The notes beneath the pieces are model-generated. The model had not been told where the DNA came from. It saw nothing but the letters and a program-made list of their open reading frames with translations, and did not search any database. The position numbers and the translations under genes were made by a program. A stretch of DNA of 64,000 bases from Telmatactis stephensoni. Lineage: Eukaryota; Cnidaria; Anthozoa; Actiniaria; Isophelliidae. The stretch's first letter is position 1; the number at the start of each line of letters is the position of its first letter. The DNA lies in NCBI GenBank assembly GCA_029948255.1, contig JALIZF010001624.1, positions 372,001 to 436,000 on the forward strand, written 5' to 3'. Positions 46,476 to 56,946 of the stretch are shown here, piece after piece.

Positions 46476-48060
46476 AATGAACGTAAGTATAAATCTATTC
46501 TACTCTGAACCACGTGACAAACATCGATAAACTTTGTAGTTCGGGGAGTTTCGAGGCGAAGTTTCCACCCTTGCCATATAATCGGGGTTTTTTTTAGATC
46601 AAATAAATGACACACAACAACATTTGAGAGGTTTCAACTTTATTTTAAATCATTTTCTCCTCTTTAGATATAGCTCAGAAGTATAGCTTGGGCTCCCTGT
46701 GATTGCACACGCTTTCTGCGCACAACTTATACCATGCTCGAGCTCGCATACATGGCCGAAGACTTTCAAGTTTTCAAGATGGAGGCCATTTAGATGAAAA
46801 ACACCATTTTTGAAATGTAAACACTTTCCCCAGTTACTTAGGCATTTGTCTGTTGGTACACACGATGCAATGTTCTGTACATGTGCTATAAAATCGGGAT
46901 AATTTTCCAATGATAGGAACTGCCTAGATATTTCGTACATACTGGCCTATCATGAATGACCAAAAATTTCCAGTGATTTACTGAGGACAATTTTTATGAA
47001 AAAAATCAAGTATTACGCTCAAACCCACAGTCAACTAACCTTCGCTACTTCAAGTGTTGCGAGCAACTAAATCCGTAAAAGTCCCTTTATTCTTGTGTCG
47101 CCATGGGGTTTGAAGTAGTTCACTGAGTAAACCTTGCACGAGGCAGCGAGCATTGCTAAAAAGTGCAACTGTATCGCTCACTTCACAATCAAATCAGTCG
47201 AACGACTGTGACAACGTGGTACTGACACTTTGGCCACGCGTATGGCGGCTGCACGCATGTTCTTTCAATGACCAAATTACTCCCTGAATTGGTTTTCTCA
47301 ATCGGCTACTGAGTCACAACACATGGTATATTATCTCGGGATTTAACTGCGGTAAAATTTGGCCTGTACATAGCTATAGCCAATAAAGTAATTGAAAAAA
47401 CCTAGTTGTTATTTCGATATCATTTATATGACTTTTTCCATCTCACTTTATTAATACTGTCGAGTTATGCTAAATTTTAGAAATCCATCCGATAGTTATG
47501 ATAAATTAAAGAATGCGCACCGTACGACAGAAAGTCGAAAAGAAAGAGAGAGAAAATAAATAAATAAATAAATAAAAATTAGCACATAATAAGCCGCAGC
47601 CCAGAGGAGCTCTGGCCGCAGCCGATTGATCGATTTTGAAAACAGCAGGGATGCCTGTTGCTAAGTGTGACATCATAATCAGTTTAGTTTGTGGTTTGTC
47701 TAAAATGGTGCGAACAACTACAATTTATTTTTCTTCTGTCCTCATTTTCAGCTCAATCCTTACCAAAATTTGCATGGACACATAACTTCATGACCTTAAC
47801 ATTTAAGGAGGAAAAGCTTTGGGATTTGGCTGTCACGTGACCTTGAACCTCACTTCCAAAACCCCAAAAATTTGAATTAAAATGCATGGGGAGATGGCTA
47901 TTATCTGTACCTGAAAGCTGTGGCATGAAATAGCTTTTAATGTGACTTCTCAATAATTGGGCGTTTAGACATTTATTCGTCAAAACAGTTCACGCGCGTG
48001 ACCAGTTGGTACCAGGCTGTTGGTACTCATTTATATTTTCAAATATCTCCTTTACTACCT
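46476..48060. other. Intergenic, one unrecognised Cys-rich ORF
   Basis: A 96-codon minus-strand ORF (46650-46940) has eight cysteines (for example CVPTDKCLSNWGKC) but no signal peptide and no family I recognise. It could be an exon, a transposon remnant or chance. Confidence 0.35.
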
Positions 48061-48254
48061 TCTAAAATGGGGATACGAGTTTTACTAATGAGATAAATAT
48101 TATGGTTTTAAAATCATTGCCATATATGGCACCTCAACATCCTACGTTTAGACATAAACATAATGTCTAAACGTAGGATGTTGAGGTGCCATATGGCAAT
48201 GATTTTAAAACCATAATATTTATCTCATTAGTAAAACTCGTATCCCCATTTTAG
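48061..48254. mobile_element. Foldback element, about 92-bp nearly perfect arms
   Basis: Left arm tctaaaatggggatacgagt through cctacgtttagacat; right arm its reverse complement, differing by a 2-bp indel (catatatggc versus catatggc). Spacer under 12 bp. Confidence 0.88.
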
Positions 48255-48604
48255 AAAAACTACTTTTCCTCCACTACTGGTCACGTGACCAGTGAAACAC
48301 AAATCATCACTACTTAAGGTTGGTCAGTAGAAAATCTGTTCATAGACGAATCTTGGTAATTAAATTTTCATCAAGACGTTTGCTCATAACAAAAATAAGT
48401 GTATTTTGAAGATTGTGGCTTCAACCCAGGCTTAACATACTTGAGACTGTTTTAATTTCATCGATATGATAGACTAAGAGGGAGTGAACTTCAGAAATTG
48501 TTTTTAGTCCGACTCAATTCCAAAACATTGTTCGTAAAAACAACTTCCTTAGAATTTAACTTAATTATATATTGGGTTTAACTAATATTTGACTATTAAT
48601 TAAA

Positions 48605-49012
48605 GATGATCAACTTGGAAGTGAAGAAAGGTCTTAATGAAGGACCGACAGAAAAACGTTTGAATGAATGATCAACTGGAATTAAGTCAACAGTCTGAAT
48701 GAATGACCGATAAAAAGAAAGTTTGAATGAACGATCAAATGAAGTCTGAATGAAGGTCCGATAGAAAAAATGTTTGCACGAACGAACAAAGGAAGTCTCA
48801 ATGAATGACCGAAATATGAATGATTATAAGTCTGAATGAATGACTGATAAAAAGAGAGTTTGAATGAACGACCAAAAAAAAAAAGTCTGAGCGAAGGACC
48901 GATAAAAAAGTTTGAATAAATGATCAAAGAAAGTCTTAATGAATGACCGAAAGACTAAAAAGAGTTTTGAATAATCAAACACTTTCTGAATGAATGAACT
49001 CTGAATGATATA
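48605..49012. repeat. Degenerate minisatellite (gtctgaatgaatgaccgata units)
   Basis: gtctgaatgaatgaccgata and aagtttgaatgaacgatcaa words alternate about seven times, with a 50-65-bp period and increasing decay. Confidence 0.8.
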
Positions 49013-49201
49013 CGCCGAAAAAAAACCGAATGTTCGAAGTTTTTCCAGTTCATTATAAGTTATATTTACTTTAATAATATAATATCTAATATGTAATATA
49101 TGGTATTTTTTGATACTTATATTTTACTTAAACACCATGCAGTTTGTGTGGAGCGAGGGTCGATAGCAAGTCCGTCCGCCATATATAAGAATCATCAAGG
49201 A

Positions 49202-49248
49202 TTGATGGATGGATGGATGCTTGGATGGATGGATGAGGATGGATGGTT
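49202..49248. repeat. (GATG)n microsatellite
   Basis: gatggatggatgcttggatg followed by gatggatgaggatggatgg. Confidence 0.85.
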
Positions 49249-50076
49249 AATACACCTTACAACAGGACATCATGGCATCCTTCACCAAGGAATCCATCTG
49301 CAATATCATATACATCTCATACCAGGTATCAGCCACTTTTGAATGACACTTTTATATAGATCAGTGTTAATTATGCATTAAATTACAAATGAAATGTTTC
49401 CATTTTCATGCACATATCTTATTTGCTATATTAAAGGAATATCGGGATCAGCTGGGATCGGCTGGGATCAGGAATCAGAATAAGAGAACATTTTGGATCA
49501 AAAAATATACCACGACTTTTTATTCACCCTTGATAACCATGCATGCATCACCCCATTTTAATTCCAAAATTTTAGGGTACATCGAAGTGAGGTTCAAAGT
49601 CACGTGACCGCTTTATCCAAAACATTTTCATCCTAAAATATTATGGTCATAAAAATATGGTCCAGCTAGCAAACAGCAAACTGAAATTCGTCGACGACGA
49701 CGAATAGACCTTTCTCGAAAATGGCGGCCAATTCTTTTTCCAACCTAAAACGTAAAGATCCCTGAAATACTAAAGAGTATATCTCACTTAGAAACTATGC
49801 AAAAATTTGGAAAATATCGCAGTGAAAATCCGTAGAGCTAGATATGAGTTTTCAAATTTGCTTATTTTACCGAACAAATGTATGTCTGGGGGTGTAGTAT
49901 ATATCTGCAGCGGGTTTGTACTTCATGGCTGAATGTCACATGGTCGCGCGCTCTTATATATGGTTAACGTTAGGTTTAGGGTAAATATTAGGAAGACGAC
50001 TATATAGGAAGACGACTATATGGCCATCTTGTATAGCATTCAGCCATAAATTACTTACCCTCCAGCTATACATTTT

Positions 50077-50290
50077 CTTAAAAAATTCACAATAAGCCCC
50101 AATTAGCATGATGACGCTTTGACCCACTCTCTATACCAGAATCCTTTTCGAGTAGCTTTTGTTCACTAACTGAATTAGTATAATACCATAAAAATATTTG
50201 AATATGAAAGGTTCTTAAAAATGATTCTGGTATAGAGAGGGGCTCAAAACGTCATCATACTAGAGGCTTATTTCAAAAATTCATATTCTC
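50077..50290. mobile_element. Inverted-repeat element, about 70-bp arms
   Basis: aaaattcacaataagcccc, catgatgacg and ctctctataccagaatcctt on the left match inverted at(g)attctggtatagagagg, cgtcatcata and gaggcttatttcaaaaattc on the right. Confidence 0.72.
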
Positions 50291-50337
50291 TGTGGATTTT
50301 CATTGGAACTTTCTAGTTTTTGCGCAGTTATTAATTG

Positions 50338-50610
50338 AGGAGCAAGGATGGCACAGTTGGTTAATTATGATGTACGGCCTTCAGTACAAGAGGTTCCGAG
50401 TTCGATTCCCATGCAGTCACCCCACATCCTTGTTTCGACTTCTTTCCTTTCCGTGTAGCTTTAATTAGCTTTGAATACCTGTGAAACGGAGCACTGATGG
50501 AGAGAGGGGGGTAAAATGAGCGCACCGTCGGCCTCAAGTTTATTAGTCAATTTGTGACTATTACGAGCTACCGACGTAAAATAAGGACTCTTTACCTTTA
50601 CTTTTAGGAT
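50338..50610 (+). mobile_element. tRNA-derived SINE
   Basis: The head carries box A (tggcacagttggttaa, about 50349) and box B (gttccgagttcgattccc, about 50393). The body is ccttgtttcgacttctttcc then gtgtagctttaattagcttt, gtaaaatgagcgcaccgtcg and a tail ending near ctttaccttt. Body and tail match 53487-53745. Confidence 0.8.
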
Positions 50611-50929
50611 GTCAGGAAAGCAAATGTTTGAATTGAATAAAAACTAACGAAATAGAATTCTGCCTTGTGACAAAAAGAAAGCCATGTGGCTCACCGGATA
50701 TCATTAGCAAAAGATGATGGAAATGTTTCTGACAGTGTCCCACATCTACACGAGATTTTCCTTAAAAACTTCAATTCTCTCAGCTTTTATTACAGTTTGT
50801 ACCAACATTTTGACACTAAAGGACATTTTTCATCGGAAAATCTGTTTTGGGGAAAATTCAAACAGACATGGAACGCCGTTGGGATCATTACCACAGGCAG
50901 CCCAAACGACCCAAACTCATATTACCCCG

Positions 50930-51112
50930 TACTCACACAGAGCATGCGAGGCCTGTGGTAAAACCGGAAGGGACGGCATTTCTTATAGTAGCTGGCAGGG
51001 CCGGTACGTCCATGCAGGCTACATTTCTTACATATCTGTCAGCCCATCTTGCCCCTCCCCTCCCCCTCCCCGATCGAAGGCCGCGCAGGTCACGCAGGCT
51101 ACATAACGGTAT
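50930..51112. mobile_element. Possible degenerate TAGCCTG-family element
   Basis: Ends in a pyrimidine tract (gcccctcccctccccctcc) followed by cgcaggtcacgcaggctac, resembling the right end of the element at 58172-58818. The left end is unclear. Confidence 0.4.
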
Positions 51113-51699
51113 TAATTTTGCGTCGCCGTGACAATGTATAAGCGGACAGTTCAGGACAGTGAAGTCGTGTTGGTCTTCTTTTAAAAAACGCAAACGGAAA
51201 CAATTAATTGGATTAATCTCAGATGAATCTTCTCTGTACGATCGAATCTAAGCGTTTGTGGCGTGACGAGACTAACAACGGCTGCGAAGGAGACTAATCG
51301 AATCCATATTTCTTAAAAAAGATGCCATGCGCACTGTGTTCCTAAATACGCTGACTGTTATAATGTGCGCTTTTGACCGTGTTTTTCTCCAGTGCATTAC
51401 GTGGGTCACGTGGCCATTGATGTGTTAATGCTTTCATGTGGCTGGGCTCCAAAACGTTGCTACAATGCTGCTTGTTATGCAACATCACTGCGTAAGGGAA
51501 ACTTGTAGCTAATTGTCGTGACTTAATTTCGGAATCAACATTAATGGGTTGCATTTCGCCACCTCAATAATTATGGAGACATTTAGTTCCTTAAATCGCT
51601 TTTCTGGTCCTTCTAGTCATCAGACACGGTCTCGTGACAACTATGACAGTGGGATATATTTAGCTCTATTACGTAAGTCATTACGTAACTTTGTACTAG

Positions 51700-51776
51700 T
51701 ATATATAATCCATCAGAAATCAATTTCAATATTCTTCACGAAGAAATCAGTTGTGCTTAATCGATAAACATCAACC
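51700..51776 (+). promoter_or_regulatory. Proximal promoter/5' UTR of FAS1 gene 1
   Basis: A TATA-like tatatataat lies at 51700-51709. The 42 bp directly before the ATG (ttcacgaagaaatcagttgt, gcttaatcgata) recur before FAS1 gene 2 at 55878-55919 with three or four differences. Confidence 0.55.
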
Positions 51777-54150
51777 ATGAAGTACTTTGGTGCAGTTCTT
51801 CTTCTTGCTGCGTGTGTACATGGCATACCAATGTATAAACTTAGTTCTGCAAACAAGATTACAGCGTCTACTCCAAATGGCAACCTTGTCGAACTTGCGG
51901 AATCTCTTGGCTTGACAAAGCTGGTAGATTTAGCAAAGAAAGCCAATATCGCTAACGTTTTGGAGATGGGACCTGATCTTACTCTATTTGGACCTACTAA
52001 CGACGGCTTTGCTACAATCCCTGACCCAATCAAGCCGTGGTTGTCAAATGCGACCTTGTTGCGATTCCTCTTATTCGACCATGTCGTAAAGGGTAGAGTC
52101 TATGCTAACCAGATCAAGAATGAATTACTGGTGCCAAGCATCATAGAGACAAATCCCAAATTCTACATTCGCTTCAATGTTTATGAGAAGGTAACCGCAT
52201 AGTATTTTGTTGATACAGTTTCACGAGACAAGAGTACACACTAGACAAATTCCATGTTGCCACTGGTATTCACATAGCATGCCAAAATATTGCTTAGCTT
52301 TGAAAAACCAACAGGATCAGATGGCTGTCAAACTGTAAGTCACGTTTTCTCGGCTTGATAGCCAGAGGTCATGGTCATTTATGGTGTTTTGTTTTGATAG
52401 AGATGGATTACTAATTACAAGGGAGGGCGGGTAGCCTGTGTGGTCGGCCCTCGGGGAGGTGGAAGGGGGGAGATGGAAAGGGGAGGTGGACTGGGGTTGA
52501 GGAAAAAGGAGGGAAGGGAGGCCCTTTAATTGTATCCTTTCCTCTTCCACCTCCCCCTCCCCCGCTCCCCAAGGGCGTCTATTGGTGTCCCGTCGTTTTA
52601 TCGATCGATCGGGAAGTACAGTGTCATATATCTTTTTCATGTCAATTTTTGAATATACTCCTTAGGTTGTTACCGCGCAATGTGCTAGAATCATAAAAGT
52701 CAACCAAAATGCATCTAATGGTATACTTCATGTGTTGGATGGTGTGATTGTGCCAGCTGGCTACACGATCACTAAAACAATTCAAGTGTACAAACAGTAC
52801 TATGGTACCCTGCTTATCGCTGTAACCAAGGCAAAGCTTGCTGATGTTTTAAATGGAAAAGGCCCTTTTACTAGTAAGTCAATAAAAAATAGATAAAGAA
52901 AGAAATAATCTTTTCAGAGCAGCATTTCACAATGTCGGTTCTCCATCTGCTGGCACTCACACTCGCTACCTGTACATTTAATATTTTGCATACGTCGCTC
53001 AACTCACATGTTGATTTTTGCTGAGGGAGGAAAAACCGGAGAACTCGTGGCGAAACTTATAAGGGAACCAAAATCTGAATAGAAAAGCAAGTTCGTAGAG
53101 CATTGTGATAGCTGCAGAGCCATCATGCAAACTGCCTATTCAAAAGACATCATTTCTTAGATTTTTACCCATTTTAAGAATGGTTTATCTTAAATACTTC
53201 TCATTGTTGCAAGTGTACAGCAACTTTTACGACAAAGCATGCAATAGGCAGGATTTTGCGCTTTTGGACCCGCCGAAAATTAGACTGCGAGCAGTCCTCC
53301 TTTTCCCTCCAGAATCCCAAAATACGAGTCCGATCGGAAACACGGACGAGCGAGGAATGGGGGAGAGAGGTCAGTATTCATATTCGTCCGTGTTTCCGAT
53401 CGGACTCGTATTTTGGGATTCTGGAGGGAAAAGGAGGACTGCCTGCAGTCTAGCCGAAAATATATGATACCATTTAATCCCCAAAAGCAAGTGTAGCTCG
53501 GTTGGTTACTGCACGGCTTTCTGATGCCACAGGTCCCACGGGTCGGATCACCTTACACTTGTTCCGACTTCCTTCCATTGCTTATAACTTCAAATAGTTT
53601 TAAATACCCTTCAATTGGTGCACTGATTGAAAAGAAGGGGGTAAAGAGCGCGCCGTCGGCTTCCCATGGGAGACCAGCGTTCAGCTGAAGGAACTGCCGA
53701 CGCTAAATATTAGTGTTTTACCTTCAAGGTAAAGTTTACCGTTATAGGGTCTTATAGAAAATGTGCAACGTGTTTCACCCTTACGGAATATAAGTATATT
53801 GATTGTGAAATAGTTTATAAACGGGTTGTTTTTCTTTTCTCTTAGTCTTTGCACCGACAGACTGGGCGTTCGCCAAGATCCCAGCAGACAAGCTGAAAAA
53901 GATCCTTGCCAACATACCACTGCTGACCAAAATCCTCAAATATCACGTGGTTTCTGGGACGTTCTGTTCGGCTGGTCTGCGAGATAATGAAAATGTACCT
54001 ACCTTAGAGGGCGGTGACGTTAAGGTCCATATATCTGGTAAGAGTGTGTTCGTCAACAACGCTCAGGTTGTTTATCCTGATGCAATGATGACCAATGGAG
54101 TTTTCCATGCTATTGACACTGTGTTGATCCCTAAAGGTCTAGATTTGTAA
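51777..54150 (+). CDS. Secreted two-domain fasciclin (FAS1) protein, gene 1 (308 aa)
   Basis: Exons 51777-52190, 52666-52873 and 53846-54150 join in phase into 309 codons. Signal peptide MKYFGAVLLLAACVHG. FAS1 domain 1 (about residues 36-165) has the H1 box DLTLFGPTNDGFATIP and H2 box GILHVLDGVIVPA. FAS1 domain 2 (about 175-305) has PFTIFAPTDWAFAKIP, the YH signature LKYHVVSGTF and the H2 box GVFHAIDTVLIP. FAS1 proteins are extracellular adhesion or matrix proteins (periostin/TGFBI fold). No transmembrane segment or GPI signal is visible. Intron 1 holds a purine/pyrimidine inverted repeat; intron 2 holds a TAG-ended MITE and a SINE. Function beyond 'matrix/adhesion' is inference. Confidence 0.9.
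52435..52582. mobile_element. Purine/pyrimidine inverted repeat in FAS1-1 intron 1
   Basis: gtagcctgtgtggtcggccc followed by g/a-rich arms, then the complementary pyrimidine arm ending ccccaagggcgtc. The left end starts tagcctg, as in the family at 56023 and 58172, but no target duplication was found. Confidence 0.45.
53281..53452. mobile_element. TAG-ended MITE with 9-bp target duplication, in FAS1-1 intron 2
   Basis: tagactgcgagcagtcctcc at the left; ggaggactgcctgcagtcta at the right; arms about 70 bp through ccgatcgg(a)ctcgtattttg. Flanked by gccgaaaat at 53272-53280 and 53453-53461. Same family as 40374-40439. Confidence 0.9.
53487..53745 (+). mobile_element. tRNA-derived SINE in FAS1-1 intron 2
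   Basis: Box A gtgtagctcggttggttac, then a poorly preserved box B (cccacgggtcggatcacc), then the body cacttgttccgacttccttc, gagcgcgccgtcggct and a tail of ctgccgacgctaaat. Shares body and tail with 50338-50610. Confidence 0.72.
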
Positions 54151-54228
54151 ATACTTTTGTTGCAGACTATATTGGTAACTGATTACTAATAGGTTAGGTA
54201 CGTCTTGTGAGAGTAGGTTATCCTTACT

Positions 54229-54541
54229 GACACTAGTGAGAAACGTCTGCGCATGCGTGCATATTACGATGCTTTCTTAAGAAATGTGTGAGTTATCCCT
54301 TGAAATGAAATGCTCGGTGTATACATAAAATTGATCTTGTATACGTTTGTGAGACAGAGATATTGCATTAGTGAAGACATTATGTGAATACTGGCCCTAA
54401 GTTTCAAGAATTGACCTTAAGTTTTGACATTTTGTGAAAACCGTTGTTGAAGGCAAGCGTAAAAGCGAAATTGGCATAAGTTTACGAAAGCACGAAGACG
54501 TGACTACGAGCATGCGCAGACGTTTTTCCCTAGTGTCGTCC
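54229..54541. mobile_element. MITE, about 30-bp arms
   Basis: gacactagtgagaaacgtct and gcgcatgcgtg at the left; gagcatgcgcagacgttttt and ccctagtgtcg at the right. It lies just after FAS1 gene 1. Confidence 0.75.
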
Positions 54542-54550
54542 TCACTAGTT

Positions 54551-54850
54551 AGAGCCACAAATTCGTATACTTAGAGAAACATAAATAAAAATATACTGAT
54601 AAAAATTGGTTTTAGTTATTGTTAGTGTTAATCCCTTAAGAATTGTTAACAAGAACTGTCTATTGATTGTATTAGTGATTTCTAATAGGCTAGCAACGGC
54701 TTGACCTTGACCAAGAGCTGTACAAATTCGTACACTTAGAGAAGCATAAATAAAAATTACTAATAAAAATTGTCCCTACTTATTGTGTTAGACTAAATTA
54801 TCACGGTTGTTCAGTTGTGTGTTAGACTATATTATCACGGTTGTTCAGTT
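54551..54850. repeat. Direct duplications downstream of FAS1 gene 1
   Basis: caaattcgtatacttagaga + acataaataaaaat recurs 170 bp later as caaattcgtacacttagaga + agcataaataaaaatt, and attatcacggttgttcagtt occurs twice in tandem at about 54797 and 54831. aataaa poly(A)-like signals lie within. Confidence 0.7.
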
Positions 54851-55155
54851 GCCAGCAAAATGTTGTCTTTCCAAAGGCGTGCTCCACTGCTCTTTCGATT
54901 GCACGAGGTGCCAAGAATATATTAACACAGGCTTCGGGATTACGTACGCAAATCTCAGTGGAACCATCCCGTATGAAGAGCCAGATTTAACGCGATGCAA
55001 CGCGATAACATGACGCGAAATGACAACTATACATCACATTCGTTCGTTTCATTTTCGTTCGTTACATTTTCGTTCGTTGCGTTACTACCGTGACCATGAC
55101 GAAGTCACGACGCCACTTCCAGGATGTCATATTGCTTATTTTGCGTCTTCTTGAG

Positions 55156-55345
55156 ATCAGGGACGTCAATAAAGGTAATTCCATAGAAATAAAACCGAAC
55201 ATAGATTTTTAATAAAATTTCACTCAATTACTAAATAAGCTTTACTATTTCCAAAAATCAATAAACTAGAGCACAATCTCGTACCCAGAGCCCACGTTAA
55301 TTTTGGCCTGCCTTCAATCACGTTGAGCATGCGCAGTAGCATAGT
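55156..55345. mobile_element. Fragment of the aaggtaattcc family
   Basis: aaaggtaattccatagaaat + aaaac matches the left end of the inner element at 61585-62332, and gcatgcgcagtag resembles its right side. The right terminus is missing. Confidence 0.5.
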
Positions 55346-55716
55346 TTAACAATTTGCGAATGACATATTCGCATATTCGATCCCTCACTAGAACTGGCGG
55401 ATTTGCAACCGTGTTTGTTTTGGCGCTAGATGGCGGTAATTTTAAGCATTTTTGAGGCCGTGCGCCAGCAATCATCAAGCCATTGTCAGCATTGAAATGT
55501 TTGCGTTATTCTATTTTTTACACATCGAACGAAAAGTAAAACCTCAAAAATTTGCAAAAAAAATTGAACTGTCGTTGATTTGAGTTCACCGCGTTCAGCG
55601 CTACAGCTCGCTATATAAAGTACAAATTTTGTCTTCAAAATAGGCTTTGACAGATCTAGTACCTATGCAGTTATGTAACAATGTCAGTACCAGTTTATGT
55701 AATCCTCGATCAATTA

Positions 55717-55838
55717 ACCTGAGTATCAGGCCCTGTAGGGAGGGGGAGGGGGAAGGGAGAGAAAGGGGAGGGGGACTGGATGACCTCCTCGCCTCCCCAT
55801 CCACAGTCCCCCCTCCAAAAAGGGCCTGATACTTATGT
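55717..55838. mobile_element. Short member of the TAGCCTG-like family
   Basis: cctgagtatcaggccctgta at the left and agggcctgatactta at the right, with purine-rich DNA between. These match the ends of the 56023-57307 element. It lies about 80 bp upstream of FAS1 gene 2. Confidence 0.6.
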
Positions 55839-55877
55839 TATCCATGCATCAATCAGTTTGAATCAGTTATAGTGCTA

Positions 55878-55919
55878 TTCACGAAGAAACCAGTTGTGCT
55901 TAATCGATAAGCAGTAACC
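55878..55919 (+). promoter_or_regulatory. Conserved 5' block of FAS1 gene 2
   Basis: ttcacgaagaaaccagttgt and gcttaatcgata match the 42 bp before the ATG of gene 1. The two genes differ upstream of this block. Confidence 0.5.
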
Positions 55920-56529
55920 ATGAAGTACTTTGGTGCAGTTCTTCTTCTTGCTGTGTGTGTACATGGCATACCAATGTATAAACTTAGTTCTGCAAACAAA
56001 ATAATTCCAGCGCCTGCAAATGTAGCCTGAGTATCAGGCCCTCTGGGGTGGGGAGGGGGAGGGGAGGGGAGGGGAGGGGGAGGGAAAGGAAAGGAAAAGA
56101 GGGCCTGACACAATCGTATATCGTGAGCCGTTCCGCCCCCTTGGAATTCGTGACGCGTGACAATAAATATCAGCCAATTAAAATCGTTTCCGGTTCGCGT
56201 TGTTTTGACATGTAGGTTCAAAGGTTTTTTATTTCCACACTCTACATTTAATACAATAATATAATATTTTACAAAAAAAAGAAAAAAAAATTGTGGAGGT
56301 TGCAAGAGAACAACCCTAGGGGTTAAACTGGCTCTTGCAACCTAATACAATTGTAAGTAGCCGCGTAGTCTCAGGCCAGTAGCGAACATGCCGTAAACTT
56401 CGGATGGACTTTTTTTGATTTGCCATCTTTGCAAAGTAAACATGCATAAAAGTAAATTATGGAGTAAAAGCATCCACTGTACCTCTGTTCTGCCTCAAGA
56501 AACAAAGAATTTTGCTCTTCATTTGGTGA

Positions 56530-56762
56530 ACATATAATATTATCAGATGTATTGCTCGCCGTCGGAATAAGTGTGATCAAAACACAAGACCAAACTGGTA
56601 AACTTTGTAGGCCGTGTGCTCGAAAGATCTTCAACTGCTGCAAAGTTTATAAAGAAATAAAAGATGCACTCAACTCGAGAACCACAGCAAAGACTCCAGA
56701 GAGAAAAACGAAGAGAGTTACTTCTGTTAGGACACCAACCGGAAATACTCCGACTGCGAAAG
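56530..56762 (+). pseudogene. Captured unidentified protein fragment
   Basis: Plus-strand frame through TGKLCRPCARKIFNCCKVYK and a basic, Thr-rich tail (TPERKTKRVTSVRTPTGNTP). The CxxC-type spacing suggests a metal-binding or DNA-associated segment. I do not recognise the family. It abuts the helicase fragment on the opposite strand. Confidence 0.45.
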
Positions 56763-56946
56763 ATAGTACCGTCCTGTCCTCAAAGATCAGTTCAAGCGGG
56801 TTGACCACAATAACTTTGAACACTTTATCTTCATTGTGCTTCGCTTTCCACAAGTTAGAATAAATCTTGGGCACAATTTGATAGATGAAGCTTTTCCCGT
56901 AGCCAGTCGGGAGGACGCCAAGTACGTCTTGTCGGTCAACGACCAA
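56762..56946 (-). pseudogene. Captured RecQ-like helicase fragment
   Basis: Minus-strand reading gives RQDVLGVLPTGYGKSFIYQI (Walker A, PTGYGKS) and KVIVVNPLELIFEDR (motif Ia region, where RecQ has VVSPLxSLxxDQ). Only about 60 codons are helicase-like, with no DEAD box or C-terminal motifs. It is a fragment carried inside the transposon. Confidence 0.75.

Noticed and set aside
56552..56863. One 103-aa plus-strand gene inside the FAS1 transposon
   Set aside because: Its second half overlaps the antisense RecQ-like fragment, so the ORF is a junction of two captured pieces.
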